Source of the DNA: Isoetes taiwanensis
Lineage: Eukaryota; Streptophyta; Lycopodiopsida; Isoetales; Isoetaceae
Direction of reading: 5' to 3'
NCBI GenBank assembly: GCA_021234155.1
Contig: JAJEKV010000045.1
Span: 10,672,631-10,736,630, forward strand
DNA: 64,000 nucleotides
Positions 12,356 through 23,374 of the stretch are shown piece by piece (position 1 is the stretch's first letter; every line of letters begins with the position of its first letter). Position numbers and translations under genes: made by a program. Below the pieces are notes generated by a model that was not told the origin of the DNA, made no database searches, and saw only the letters and a program-made list of their open reading frames with translations.

Positions 12356-12457
12356 GCCAGAGAAAGAGGAGATCGAAAAAAAAAAATGACGTACTTATAG
12401 TGTGCCTACGTGGATCCTACGTGGCAGAAAGAACCCCACCCGGATTTCACGTTAGGT

Positions 12458-12556
12458 GAATGGCCCGGAGGGCCATTTCAGGCGCTTCGTCTAGGGGCCT
12501 CCGCTGCCGCGCGTCGCCCCCTTTCCAGGCCCAGAAAATGGCCCTCCGGGCCATTC
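12458..12556. repeat. Hairpin: 22-bp inverted repeat next to the recombinase-element end
   Basis: GAATGGCCCGGAGGGCCATT at 12458-12477 is repeated as its reverse complement at about 12536-12556, with a GC-rich 55-bp loop. It starts only four bases outside the right TIR at 12454. It may be a separate small hairpin element or part of the insertion site. Confidence 0.65.
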
Positions 12557-12559
12557 CTC

Positions 12560-13190
12560 TATACGTAACAGGCCGGCGGCGGAGCTGGGCGATGGCAATG
12601 ACGAAGATGAGCACTTGGTTGTGGCCGATTCAGATGCATGCCCCATCGGTACACCGCAACACGGTTACGGGAGATGCAAACAACGACTTTGAAGTTAGAA
12701 GTTCGGAGGCTGCAATTCCGCTGCAAGTAGGAAACAAATGGAGCAAGTAATCCATTCCGGTAGGCTATGGCTTCTATTTTGTTAGGCTTGTTAATGAAGC
12801 TTTTTAGATAAGGATTCATCCAGAATCAACAGCACAAAACCATGCGAAGGTCAGTGGAATATTTTCTGGCAAAATCGCCCAATTTAAACGGTTTAAAAAT
12901 AAGGATTTAAATGAATCTTTTGAATCTTAATCTGTGAACAGAGGATGATAGTTATGGAAGTTTCTGGTGAAAAAGCTTGTAAATAGGGCAGTCTCCCAAT
13001 TTAAATGGTGAATATAAAATGCTTTCTGGGTAGATTACTGCAGCAGGTACATCTCACGAACTCTTCTCTTTGATATGATATCAGTATATGACATGCATAA
13101 TCAATTGTTATATTATGACCATAGGAAGGTAGGCTTATGTGTAAACAGTGATAAACAGTGATGCATGTAAGCAGTCCGACAAACTGCAAT
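12560..13190. other. No gene seen
   Basis: Only short chance reading frames. Isolated CGCCCAATTT half-sites occur near 12870 and 12990, related to the palindromes that follow. Confidence 0.4.
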
Positions 13191-13191
13191 A

Positions 13192-13582
13192 CCAAATTGG
13201 GCGACCGCCCAATTTGATGAGGCATATAAGCAGTCAGACAAACAGCCATACCAAATTGGGCCCAATTTGGTGAGCAAAACAAAGTCATGATATGTGTAAC
13301 CAGTCACATAAATTAGATAAATTGTCACAGCATAATTGTCTATACATATTGGGCGACCGCCCAATTTCATAAGCAGTGTGCATGCCATGCATAATGACAT
13401 GTCATGTTATGACAATAGGTAAGTATGTTTTACACCTGGGAGTTAAACTCACCCGTAGTGTTATATCATGTATAAACATATTGGGCAACAGCCCAATTTA
13501 TAAGAAAGCAAAAATGCATTTCGTGACCTAGATAAGGAAGCAAAGTGAATCTCATGAATATTGGGCGATCGCCCAATTTATA
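13192..13582. repeat. Cluster of five AATTGGGCGNNCGCCCAATT palindromes
   Basis: Palindromes centred near 13205, 13262, 13358, 13481 and 13571 share the arms AATTGGGC and GCCCAATT around a variable core (CGACCG, none, CGACCG, AACA, CGATCG). Flanking DNA is also partly repeated (TAAGCAGTCxGACAAAC; AAGCAAAATGCATTTC). There is no coding potential. The same palindrome recurs at 14.9-15.9 kb and 33.06-33.19 kb. Confidence 0.8.
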
Positions 13583-13823
13583 GGAAAGCAAAATGCATTT
13601 CATAACCTAGATAGGGAAGCAAAGTGCATCTCATGAATGGTGGCTTGTGTGATACCACAACATTTTTGGATGGCTCTAATAGAACATTCAAGTTAACTGA
13701 ATAAGAGGGCACATGATACTGGAAAGAAATAATAAACAATAAACAAACAAAGAACGGATATATAACATTGGGAAGAAATATTAAATAAGAATGGATATAT
13801 AGCATTATATACAACAACTACAG

Positions 13824-13953
13824 TAAAAGTAACTCGTCAATCACACACAAGATCACACCCCAATGAAAAGAAAAGAACTAGGCTATCACTAAAAGTAACT
13901 CGTCAACCACACACAAGATCACACCCCAATGAAAAGAAAAGAACTAGGCGATA
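13824..13953. repeat. Tandem duplication, 66-bp unit, two copies
   Basis: Two head-to-tail copies starting TAAAAGTAACTCGTCAA at 13824 and 13890 differ at only a few positions. Non-coding. Confidence 0.85.
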
Positions 13954-14900
13954 ACGTTTACAAGATAAACCAAAACATAGATTGGTGAAAGCTATATAAT
14001 CAATAAAATATGTAAATACCTCTATTTAGAAGATAGTAGAGGCAATGGAGGCACAAAGTCGCTAGGCGCCATCAAGCTCGAAGTTGCTAACAGGCGCTCA
14101 TGGGCGCTCAAGGATTCCTGGAAGTGAATGGGGATTTGAAATTCAAACAGGCGGGCGGAAGGAAAATTTTGGGGGGAAATTGAAAATTTGAAATTTAAAT
14201 CGAGCTGGCGGCCGGGGGATGGGGGTGCTTTAAAAATTGAATGGGCACTAGCCACGTGTCCCTTTTTCAAAGCCTCTCCACCCATTTTCTTTAGGTGCCT
14301 TTTAGCGCCTTTGAGGAAGCAAGAGCATTTGCCACTTACACCAGAGGTAAGCTATTCTTCTTCTTTATTCTTTATTTTCTATTATGTTACACTTTAACTG
14401 AAGATGCTCTTCCCTCACAATAGAGGTAAGCTATTATTCTTCTCTATTCTCCTCCATTGTGTGCTCCTCTAGGAAGGCGCCCATCATCTAGAAGATACTT
14501 TGAAGTGTATGCATATCCAAGACCACAAATGGTAAGCGCATCTCATGTGTTTATTGCTTTTGTTCCTTTTGTATAGTTTGTCCTCTTTGCATGCTCTATA
14601 TGCATACATAACATGCTACTCCCATGCTTTTTGGCATGCATTATCCTTCTTTTCTTACTTTTGGAGATGCATATCCCTTGCTTTTGGGCATGCATTTTGC
14701 CCATTAGCAGAGAACACTTGCTAACATAGACCCCCTCAAATAGTCCAAGTCCCAAGTTAGGACCCAATTTGCGTAAGAATAGATATATTATTGAGTTTTC
14801 CCACTTGTTCTCTTGCGAGAAAGGTCCCCTCAAATAGGGCAAGCACCCAATTTGAGACTCGAGTGTTGTCAAGTGGAGTATATTCTTTGCTTAATTTTCA
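13954..14900. other. No gene seen
   Basis: Contains GGCGCTCATGGGCGCTCAAGG-like short repeats near 14090-14115 and a repeated CAATAGAGGTAAGCTATT / CCAGAGGTAAGCTATT segment (14340 and 14420). I see no spliced gene. Confidence 0.4.
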
Positions 14901-15930
14901 TTGGCACTGCGGCCATATGGAGCCCCTCAAATAGGGCGGGCGCCCAATTTGAGGCCTCATTTGTGTGAAGTGTATGTTTGCTTTATGTTGAAAAACCTAT
15001 ATGCTACCTCCATGGAGCCCCTCAAATTGCCCAATTTGGAGTCCCATTTGTGTAAATGGGGTGTCCTATTAGTGACTTTTCCAATGCTCTCTAAATAAAC
15101 TTTTCAACGAGCTAAAGAACATCGAAAATGGTGTTCGGATGCAAGAATTATGTTGAAACACCTATATGCTGCCATCATGGAACCTCTCAAATTGGGCGGA
15201 CGCCCAATTTGGGGCCCCATTTGTGTAAATACTATGCCTATTAGTGATTTTATCAACGCTCTCTGAACAAGCTTTCCAACAAGCTAAAGAACATCGAAAA
15301 CGGAGTCCGGATGCAAGAGTTATGCCAAAAAACCTATACACTACCACTCAAATTGGGCGGGCGCCCAATTTGGGGCTCCATTTGTATAAATAGTATGCTT
15401 CATTAGTGACTTTACCAAAGCCCTCTGAACAAGCTTTCCAACAAGCTAAAGAACATCGGGGACAGAGTCCGGATGCAAGAGTGATACTGAAAAACCTATA
15501 CGCTTCCACTATGGAGCCCCTCAAATTGGGTGGGCGCCCAATTTGGGACCCCATTTGTCTAAATAGTATGTGTGATTAGTGACTTTGCCAAAGTCTCTGA
15601 ATTAGCTTTCCAACAAGCGAAAGAACTTTGAAAACGAACTCAGAGATACAAGAGTTATGCTGAAAAACATATATATTGCCACCATGGCGTACACCCAATT
15701 TGTAGTCCCATCTGTATGAAGAATAGATTACATGCCCCAAATTTAGTACCTCAAATATGGGCGGGCGGGTGTCCATGTGTGTGAAGAAGATGAGATTAGG
15801 GACTTCAACACTTATTGATGCTTTGTCTGAGATCATCTCTTGCTCGAAAGGCCCCCTCCCAAATAGGGCGGGCGTCCAATTTGAGGCATCAATGTTGCCA
15901 ACTGTAGTATATATGTAGTTAGTGCGCATT
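14900..15930. repeat. Degenerate ~165-bp tandem array, each unit with a GGGCG/CGCCC palindrome
   Basis: Units run from an AACCTATA...CCACTATGGAGCCCCTC-like start, through the palindrome, to CATTTGTGTAAATAGTATG, ATTAGTGACTTTACCAA, AACAAGCTTTCCAACAAGC, GAACATCGAAAACG and ATGCAAGAGTTATG. The clearest copies have palindromes near 15198, 15359 and 15533; more decayed ones lie at about 14940, 15030, 15700 and 15870. Spacing is roughly 160-175 bp. No coding potential in any copy. Confidence 0.8.
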
Positions 15931-16429
15931 TTGAGATTTTACTGGAACATGATTTATATTTATGTGCCGATGAGAATCGGAATTTGGGCCTAGCTTTGTG
16001 CACATTTGACTCTAAAACATTGTCAACATCTTATATTATAATGTTATTGTGTAAGTGTTGGACCCAGCCCTAATTTGGGCGGCCCAGATTTGATGAAATC
16101 AATGGAGGATATGATGCCACGTCATATTGTTTAAAATAACATGGTTTTTTTTAGCTAGGGTTAGCGAGGGCGGCAGCAGCACCTTCGAGCTGCTAGCTCC
16201 TCCTCCAGAACGCATCTTCGTATTTCTTTCATGTTACTGCAAGAACAGAGCCGCCGGAACTCATTACTGATCTTCAATTTCTGCTTGATTTACAAGATTG
16301 AGAAATTATGAATAGGAAGCGCCAAGTTTCTTTCATGTTTACTTGATTCTACAGGTATTTTGCGAGCATGTGGCCGTTTTTGTTCAAGGGCAGTAGATTC
16401 TCTTTCGTGTTGCAAACTTTCATGTTTTT
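15931..16429. other. Flank of the hAT insertion; possible leader of an unknown gene
   Basis: Between 16140 and 16430 the plus strand has CTAGGGTTAGCGAGGGCGGC and gene-leader-like composition, and after the hAT element (23367 on) similar leader-like sequence continues. The hAT element may have landed in a 5' UTR or first intron, but I cannot identify a protein. Confidence 0.3.
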
Positions 16430-16559
16430 GCTTCATGCAGGGATAGGTTCAATACGCTGTACGTTTTATACGGAATACGTATGAATTGAATGATACGGCA
16501 CAAATTTGCCGTATAAAACGCATAAAAAATCTGGGCGGAAAACAATTCGCTGTCGAGAA

Positions 16560-16835
16560 AATTACCGGCACGTGCGAAAACAAAAACCGCGACGCTGAAA
16601 ATATTTTCGCGACGCCGAAGATTATAGTTTCGCGTCTGCGAAACCAATTTTTCGGCGACGCCGAAAACGGCGCCACCGCTGCGTCGCGAATTTTTTTTCG
16701 CGTGCACGCGTTAAGAGTTTTTTCGCGCGTCTGTGAAAATAATTTGAACCGGCACGTGAAACATAATCTTGGCGACGCGAAAATATTTTCAGCGACGCGG
16801 TTTTTGTTGCTTTTTCGTCGCGAAAAATTTTCTAA
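16560..16835. repeat. Left subterminal repeats of the hAT element
   Basis: GC-rich stretch of repeated GCGACGCNGAAAA, GCGTCTGCGAAA and GCGTCTGTGAAAAT motifs in both orientations. They match the motif array at the right end and are candidate transposase-binding sites. Confidence 0.7.
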
Positions 16836-17267
16836 ACTGTTTTGCCCGATTTACTAAGCAAAAAAAAAATATTTGCGCTAATCGTTTGGCCTGTTTTTGT
16901 GGCAATCGTTAATAGTATATATAAGAAAACGTGATTAGCCCTAGAATTCACCTTGAGCGTTGACCGCCGTGTTGAGTCAAAATACTCCTTTGGAAAGCGG
17001 TTTGCCTTTGAGGTGTCGTTTTGAGTCCGCGACTGACGTTGGATCTTTGGAACGTGAGTTTACTCCGTCCCAGTGGTTTCCAGCCTTGGGTTGGCATCTG
17101 CTTCCATAGAATATCCTATAGGGTCCCGTCCAACCCCCCTTGATTCTCGCATGGAACGTCGACGTAACATATGCATTGTGAGCTTGCTCCTTTGCATATA
17201 TACGTCTTCCTTTAGTTCGTGTAATCAAGGAGTCAGATTAAGAGACATTGTCAGCCGGGTCCGAGCA

Positions 17268-19857
17268 ATGGTGGCTACTGGTCATGCATCTACCTCTGGA
17301 GGTGCAGGCAGCGGTCATGCATCTACCTCTAGAGGTGCGAGGACTGCGTGTGCCCGTGGCAGGGCCACGGGGACTGCAACTCGTGCACATGGTCGCGGTA
17401 CTGGAGTTGCGGGTCGGAAAAGAGGCCCAGAATGGGAGTTTGTGAAAGAGTTTGGCGCAAATGAGTGGGAATGTGTGTTTTGTGGATACACATCGGTAAA
17501 TGGTTCTGCAACAAGAATTCGAGCTCACATCTTACGTGAACGAGACGTCGGTGTCGCAACTTGTACTGCATCTGCTGACTTGCGAAAGGATGCCATCGAG
17601 AGATTGTCTCGACTGGATGGGATACGCAAAACGAAGAATAATATGAGAAAAAGACGAGTTACGAATACTCAAGAGCAGGGCCGGGCAGAAGCAGACGAAG
17701 ATAACTATACCACCCCCCCTGTTGGGACAGCATACCGATCAGAGGGCGGACTAGGGTCAATAGGTATAAGCACGGGAGAACAGAGAATGATAGAGACAAT
17801 TGAAATAGTGGAAAGACAGACGAAGCAACAGAGGGTTGATCATTGCTTAACATCAGAGCAATTGAAGAAGACACAACTGAAGGTTGTAGAGGCATTTTTA
17901 TATGCTGGGCTGTCTCCACATATTCTGGAGCATAAAGCAATGAAAGAAGCCTTCCAAGAAGTTGCCAAAGCAGGACCGCTTTTTTAGGCGCCTTCATACA
18001 AGCATGCCAACAATAAGATGGTTGATGAAATACATGGAAAAATGGTTGAGAGGGTGGAGATGAAGTTGTGTCGTGTGGACTGAAGGCCGCTTCATCATTA
18101 GTGACCCGATGGTTGGAGCAATGTAAACAAGGACCATCTTATTAATTTCATGATCGTGTATCCGAGGGGTGAAGTATTTTTGAAAACCGTAGAAACCAAA
18201 ACCCGACCAAGTGACCGGAGATTGGATTTTTCGAGAAAACAAAGGCCGTGATAGAGAGTTTTGGACCGAAGAGAATATTTCAAGTTGTAATGGATAACGC
18301 TGGCGTCTAATTGCAAGCTAGCTTGGTCAATTCTTTCGGAGGCAATTTCGGGGTTGCATGCTACTAGTTGCCAATGCCATTGCACGAACCTATTCTTTGA
18401 AGGACTGGTTCTCACAAAGACACGTGGTTCAAAGATCCCATTCGAAAGCTGGCGTCGGCTTGTAAAATTCATCACAAAGAAAAGGCAATTTATGCCATTT
18501 ACAAGTCATTGCGTCGAGGAAAGAGCCTAGCACTCATGAATCACGGGCAAACTTCGGTTTGGTTCCAATTTATATCTGTCTTGAAAGAGTGCTGAAGTGT
18601 CGTGATTGGATTATCTCAACCTTTAATCATACAGAGTTTTTGATTGGGAAAGAAGGCAGAAAGGGAAAAATGCCGCCAAACACCGACAGCAAGCTGCTGC
18701 CCTTCGAGAAATGCTTGGGCGGGAGACATTTTGGAAAGGTGTAAAAAATGTTGTGAGGTGCATGCAACCTGTTTGTCATGCCATCAAAACCCTTGATTCT
18801 TCGAAGGCAAGCACTGGAAAGGTCTGGAGGTGTTGGCACTCCATTCAATCCTTCCTAGAGCGTGATGGTCCCAATGCGCCATTTGACAATGCTAAGCGGC
18901 AAAGACTACTTTCGAGACTTCAATGAAGCGATGGAAGAAGTCATACGGTGATCTTCATGGCGCCCGCGCATGCCTTAGACCCACACAACCACGATATGGA
19001 CCAGCATACTGAGATAAAGAAGTGATGGGCTCGTTGAAGAAGGTTGCAAAATGTTCTATCCCAAACATTTCGGACTACAAGCTTTTCATTGCCGAAGTTA
19101 AGCGAATACGAAGAACCGAGTGGAAGGTGGGCGGATGAAGAGCTTCACGGACGACCGGAGAGTCATAAGAAGGAACCAAATATGGAATCATATGCATGGT
19201 GGCAAGCCCATGGGCAAGTTATCGATACCTTGCGGGCAATTGCAATGACTATCCTCTCTTTGGTATCTTCCAATAGTGCAAGTGAGAGGAATTGGAGTGC
19301 CTATAAGTACATACAGTGTCACCCGCAATCGCTTGCTACATAAGAAGGCGGAACAAACTTGTATACAACTTCTCAAACCGGGCGGCTATTGAATCGTAAC
19401 AATTGGTACATCCGCAATCGATAAGCTACGGTTTCCTTTCATGGATGCGATTCGAAGTGGGAAGAGGCTTGAAGGCAGTGAGGGCGAGATGCTTGCAATA
19501 AATGCCTTTGCAAGCCATGTTGATGAAGACATTCAACGTACCCCGCCGTTGATGGCGAAGATGATATAGACCAAGTCATATTCTCAGACGGATCAGCCCG
19601 GCGGCGAGGATACCGAGGAGTCTACGATCTGAGAAAAGGCCGGTTCGAGCAATGCAGTTGATGACGTGACTGGCTTACGTGATCCAACGGACTCACCATT
19701 TGCGCTTTACCTTGACAAACAGAGAACGGGCTAGGAAAAACATCGTCTCGAGGGGCGTTTCACTAAAGGAAAGGGCCATCGGAGGTTGAACCTAGGTTCC
19801 CAGCAAGAAGAGGATGGAACTGCAAATGATGAAACTGATGAAGAAGGCGCTGCCTAG
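17268..19857 (+). pseudogene. Decayed hAT transposase (BED zinc finger, DUF659, dimerisation domain)
   Basis: The frame from about 17073 is open to 17985; the likely start is the ATG at 17268. After a Gly/Ala/Arg/Thr-rich leader comes a BED-type finger (WECVFCGYTS ... RIRAHIL ... GVATC). From about 18080 the DUF659 region is readable only by changing frame: HLINFMIVYPRGEVFLKTV, then IFQVVMDNAG-like sequence, then KVWRCWHSIQSF. The hAT hallmark SASERNWSAYKYI lies at 19275-19315, followed by a further frame change and an acidic tail ending near 19857. Several frameshifts and stops break it. Some breaks fall where CAG/CTG triplets would be expected, so sequencing error is possible. Confidence 0.85.
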
Positions 19858-20259
19858 AAAAATGATGTGATGAGTATCTTCAGTCTGTTGTAATTGGTCT
19901 TGAGGATTTTCATACTATTGTAACCGTCCCTGGCACTATTAATAAAAAAGAAGTTTTTGGTTATAATTTTTTGTCACAAATGTTTCGTTAATGTATGATA
20001 GTTCTTTCTATGTTTCTTTCTATGTTTCTTTCATGTGTAACCGCAGTGCCCTGAAAACCTTCGTTGGATCAGACCCGTCTCGACCTCCGTTGTTGCTTGC
20101 CTCTTCGCATGCGCCAGAATCTTGCTGATGAGAAGTAATCACGCATGCGAAGGGGCCAAACAAGTTCGGACCAGCCGGACGAATCGATCCATCGAAGGTT
20201 CACAAGGTACTTCGGTACCCAAGTCGGGAATAACTTCGGTATGCCAAATTGGGCTTTGA

Positions 20260-20585
20260 ATGCTATCTGGACCTATAATCTGTACTCTATTCCTCTGGGT
20301 GGCACATGCTCTGAATACCCAAATGGGTTTGCATGGCATGTGCCACCCAAAGGAATGGAGGTACAAATTATAGGTCCAGATGGCATCCAAATGGCGATTT
20401 GGCAACCATTCAAGAGGATCACGCTCCAGGCCAGGATGAAAGAGACCTGAGTACAAGCATCGAGACTTCCCAACCCTTGCTTTCACCCCTCTTTGAACAA
20501 TGGAACTTAGCATGTAAACTAAGCTACATTGCCCAAAGAGGAGGGGAAAGAAAGATTGGGAAGTCTCGATGCTTGAACTCATCAA
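20260..20585. repeat. Nested inverted repeats beside the kinase-like gene
   Basis: About 50 bp at 20261-20311 reappears inverted at 20335-20385 (shared words GGACCTATAAT and GGTGGCACATGC). A second pair is 20450-20505 against 20528-20582 (shared AGCATCGAGACTTCCCAA). GGATCACGCTCCAGGCC also occurs as a direct repeat at about 20419 and 20610. This looks like local rearrangement at the 3' end of the kinase-like gene. Confidence 0.7.
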
Positions 20586-21971
20586 TCACTAACATCCAAT
20601 TAACCCGAAGGATCACGCTCCAGGCCCTTTCCATCTCAATTCTTTTCTTACCTTCGCCATCCATACCCTTGTAATGCCATCGTTTTACCTCCACTGTCTC
20701 GTGGATCAACCTGGATTCACCCCAATCACAAATGCCAATGTATACAGCCTGAGGATTAATACATCCCTTCTCCTTTCCATAATCAAAATGGAGCAATATA
20801 TTGCCCGGATGCAAGTCCATATGCAAATATCTTTCTTGATGGAGCTTTCGTAGCCCGCTACAGAATGACATTGCTAAGTCCCCAACCCTAGAGGCAACAA
20901 ATAATTCTTTCTTTCTGCGCTCTTCAAGCAGCCTCAAGTCCGTCTCAACTCTGGGGACAGCTCCCAACTTCTTAAATGCAAGCTCTGCAAAGGCATTGGA
21001 CCCATGACTTGTAAAGAAGGTTGCCAACGAACCTCCATTCCAAAAAGGGAAAATTAAGCCTTGTCTTTCTAGGCCGGTTGTGCTACCAATGCAGCGTATT
21101 ATACACCCGTGCCTAACTTGCATTCCTGACTCCCTCATGTTCTTCAGCATAGCTTCCACTAACTTATTGGGTTCTGTACTATGCTGAAAATTATTATGTT
21201 GAAGTTTTACACAATAAGGTTCATCCTTAATAAAACTAGACCCTAAAATATTGCACTTATACATTTGCGCCATATGAACCGGAGAACCAATTCGTTTTAT
21301 GCATTTTATTATTTGTGATGAATCTACCATGGCAAACCAAGTAGTCTTGGCATCTGCTCTTTCTACGAGCTTCCCACTCCCTATCTGTCTCACCGGGACG
21401 TTTGGCTTTTATGGTTTGGCGCCAACACTTTCTTAACAAGATGGGGGTTGATGGGCCTCTTTCTTCAATTTTCGTTGGTCCACGCCCGCATTCCATGTCT
21501 TTGGCTTTTTCTTTCAACTCTAGCCTCAGCGATGACTACTCAAATTTGCAACTTCGTGATCATATTGCGGTAGTGCGGCTAATATTACCCACTATCCATG
21601 TATACCTCTCTTGCTCACTCTTTTGGGGCTCTAGCTCCATCATTGAAGCTTAAAAGCCCTCTCGGCATCTTTTACCAGCCCCGCATGGTAGTCTAGCCAT
21701 CCTTCCTCTTTGCTAGTAATCAATTCCAAATCGGTGAGGCATTGCGGACCCGATTACACAACCGGTTCATGAAATCTGGTCTCAAAGTAGACCATGCTTG
21801 TTGTGGTCTACTTTTTTTTCTGTGGCGGTCTTTGCGAAGATGACTTCGAGGTTGCAGCTCAGAAGCTTTGTGTTTGAGACGCCAATGCCTCTCTTTGGTT
21901 GCGGCTCTATCTGAGACACTAATGCCACATTTGGTTTGCAAGTTAACTTCCGCTCTCTCTTTCGAAGTCAT
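20524..21971 (-). pseudogene. Protein-kinase-like gene carried inside the hAT element
   Basis: The main open frame is 21393-20524. Related coding continues upstream, in changed frames, through 21517-21257 and 21971-21720 (starting MTSKERAEVN). Kinase motifs in order: YCVKL (candidate ATP-binding Lys), IFPFWNGGSLATFF (hinge region), LHMDLHPGNILL (catalytic loop with Asp and Asn), and ICDWGES in place of DFG. The Asp of the metal-binding motif is kept but Phe is Trp. No glycine-rich loop is clear. It lies opposite to and downstream of the hAT transposase, wholly inside the element's ends, so it is cargo. Two stops and at least two frameshifts between 21518 and 21720 break it in this copy. Substrate and role unknown. 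Confidence 0.6.
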
Positions 21972-22679
21972 ACTTCTTGTTTTAAGGGATTGTCTAGCAG
22001 GCTAGCAAAATGCGACTCCGCGATAATACGCAACTGACAACAGCAACACCTACAAGTCAAGCAAAGATAAAACTTTCAATTTAGTGCTTAGCACATGAGG
22101 GTAAATCAACTCACTTTAACCAAAACAAAACACTAATTTTATGCTTCCTACACTAAGACCCTAACATGAGTATGTATGTGCAAGGCCAAGGATAGGGTAA
22201 CAAATAAAAGGACCAAAACACGATTTATGATCTATAGCCCAGCTACTTCCAAAATGCAAGGCTAGCAAGTTTTAAATGCATTGCACTTGTCCTAGGTCAC
22301 GCTTTTTTCAAAAGACGAGACCAATCGAATGCTTATCAAAACATACGCCAGTTCCTATATTAGTGTCGGACTTTCATCAACAACACCATCAGGAACTAGG
22401 GTGTGAATTGATAAAACATTCTCCTAACCCTTAATAAAAGTACAACGCACACCTTTCGACACCGCGTGACCAAGGCCAACAACGGCGTCAGGCGAGGGTT
22501 ATACTCTTACTAAAGGGAGACCCTAGTTGCCTTAAGCTTCAGCAGTGCCACCCACCCTCGGCATGGCGCAAATAAATGCGGCAATACCAGGCAAGGGGCA
22601 TGCCTATGCTCTTGGCAACACGCAACCCTAAAAAAGCCCTCTCAGTTGTTGTTTAAGGGAAGGCAACCAATTTCTTTTC

Positions 22680-22710
<31 letters not shown>

Positions 22711-22974
22711 ACTCTTAAATTATTATTTGCTTAAATTATTATTATTATTTTTTTTTCTAAAATAGGCCAAGCTCATTACCGAGAACAAGGCACTCACCAT
22801 CGTTCGCCCTTACGGGGGCAGCAGCGAAGGCCTAGCTGCCGGACCTAACGGCCTACCTATCAAAAAAAAAAAAAAAAAAACCCTAAAAACTAAGAAAAAC
22901 AAAAAAAAAAAGGTTTTGGGTGGCAAATTGCAAGGTTGGGCGCAGGAAATACCTTGTTTGCGGCGCAAAAACTG
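21972..22974. other. Non-coding filler of the hAT element
   Basis: No gene seen. Contains a T-tract (22679-22705), an A-tract (22861-22880) and a GC-rich inverted motif around CGAAGGCCTAGCTGCCGG near 22830. Confidence 0.5.
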
Positions 22975-23270
22975 AATCCAGCGCCCATGAATATATAAAA
23001 AATTCAGCGTCGACGCGAAAACCGATTTCAGCGTCTGTGAAAACTTTTTTCAGCGTCTGTAGCGTGAAAACCAGCGTCTGTGAACATCGCCCGGTTTGGC
23101 GTCTTGTGGCGTAATAAAAATTTCAGCGTCTGCGAAAAAACTTTCAGCGTCTGTGAAACTGAAGTTTCCAGCGTCTGTGAAAAGTCGTTTTAATGCTTTT
23201 TTTGGTTGCGAGAATTTGTATTTCAGCGTCGTAGTTTTTTCAGCGTCTGTGAATTTTTTCCGACGGCGAG
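22975..23270. repeat. Right subterminal array: TTCAGCGTCTGTGAAA
   Basis: At least seven copies of CAGCGTCTGYGAA in one orientation, irregularly spaced by 18-45 bp, just inside the right terminus. This is the layout of hAT subterminal transposase-binding repeats. Confidence 0.85.
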
Positions 23271-23374
23271 GTTTTTATCGTTAAATCATTATTTTATTAA
23301 AAAATACGTATTTTTTGACTTTATACGTCAGGAATTTTAATTTTGTACGTATAGAACCTATCCTTGGCTTCATG

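Larger units (their letters stand above)
231..12454 (-). mobile_element. Crypton-like tyrosine-recombinase element with 31-bp TIRs, carrying nested insertions
   Basis: The ends are inverted copies at 231-261 and 12424-12454, matching at 29 of 31 positions and starting TAACGTRAAATCCGGGTGGG. The only large gene belonging to it is the tyrosine-recombinase gene on the minus strand at 561-2711. Removing the nested CACTA element (3350-11686 plus its 3-bp duplication) and the hAT MITE (11724-12238 plus its 8-bp duplication) leaves an ancestral element of about 3.4 kb. I see no target-site duplication next to the TIRs, which fits insertion by recombination rather than by a DDE transposase. Known Cryptons usually lack long TIRs, so the boundary assignment is inference. 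The alternative is a MULE-like element whose target duplication has decayed. Confidence 0.6.
16438..23366 (+). mobile_element. hAT element, 6.9 kb, with TIRs and 8-bp target duplication
   Basis: Left terminus CAGGGATAGGTTCAATACG at 16438; right terminus, reverse-complemented, CAAGGATAGGTTCTATACG ending at 23366 (17 of 19 match). The exact 8-bp direct repeat GCTTCATG flanks it at 16430-16437 and 23367-23374. Inside are a decayed hAT transposase gene (17268-19857, plus), a kinase-like gene (21971-20524, minus), and subterminal repeat arrays at both ends. It is longer than most hAT elements because of the second gene and non-coding filler. Confidence 0.92.

Noticed and set aside
13001-13400. Two overlapping 95-codon minus-strand frames
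   Set aside because: They run through the palindromic repeats and have repeat-driven composition, with no domain.
13180-15930. CRISPR-like array of palindromes
   Set aside because: Eukaryotic context, irregular spacing and no cas genes; the repeats lie in satellite-like DNA.
16420-16857. Open frames on both strands in the GC-rich block
   Set aside because: They coincide with the hAT subterminal repeats, which explain the absence of stops.
20139-20585. 148-codon minus-strand open frame
   Set aside because: It lies across the nested inverted repeats, has no recognisable motif, and is best explained as a by-product of them.
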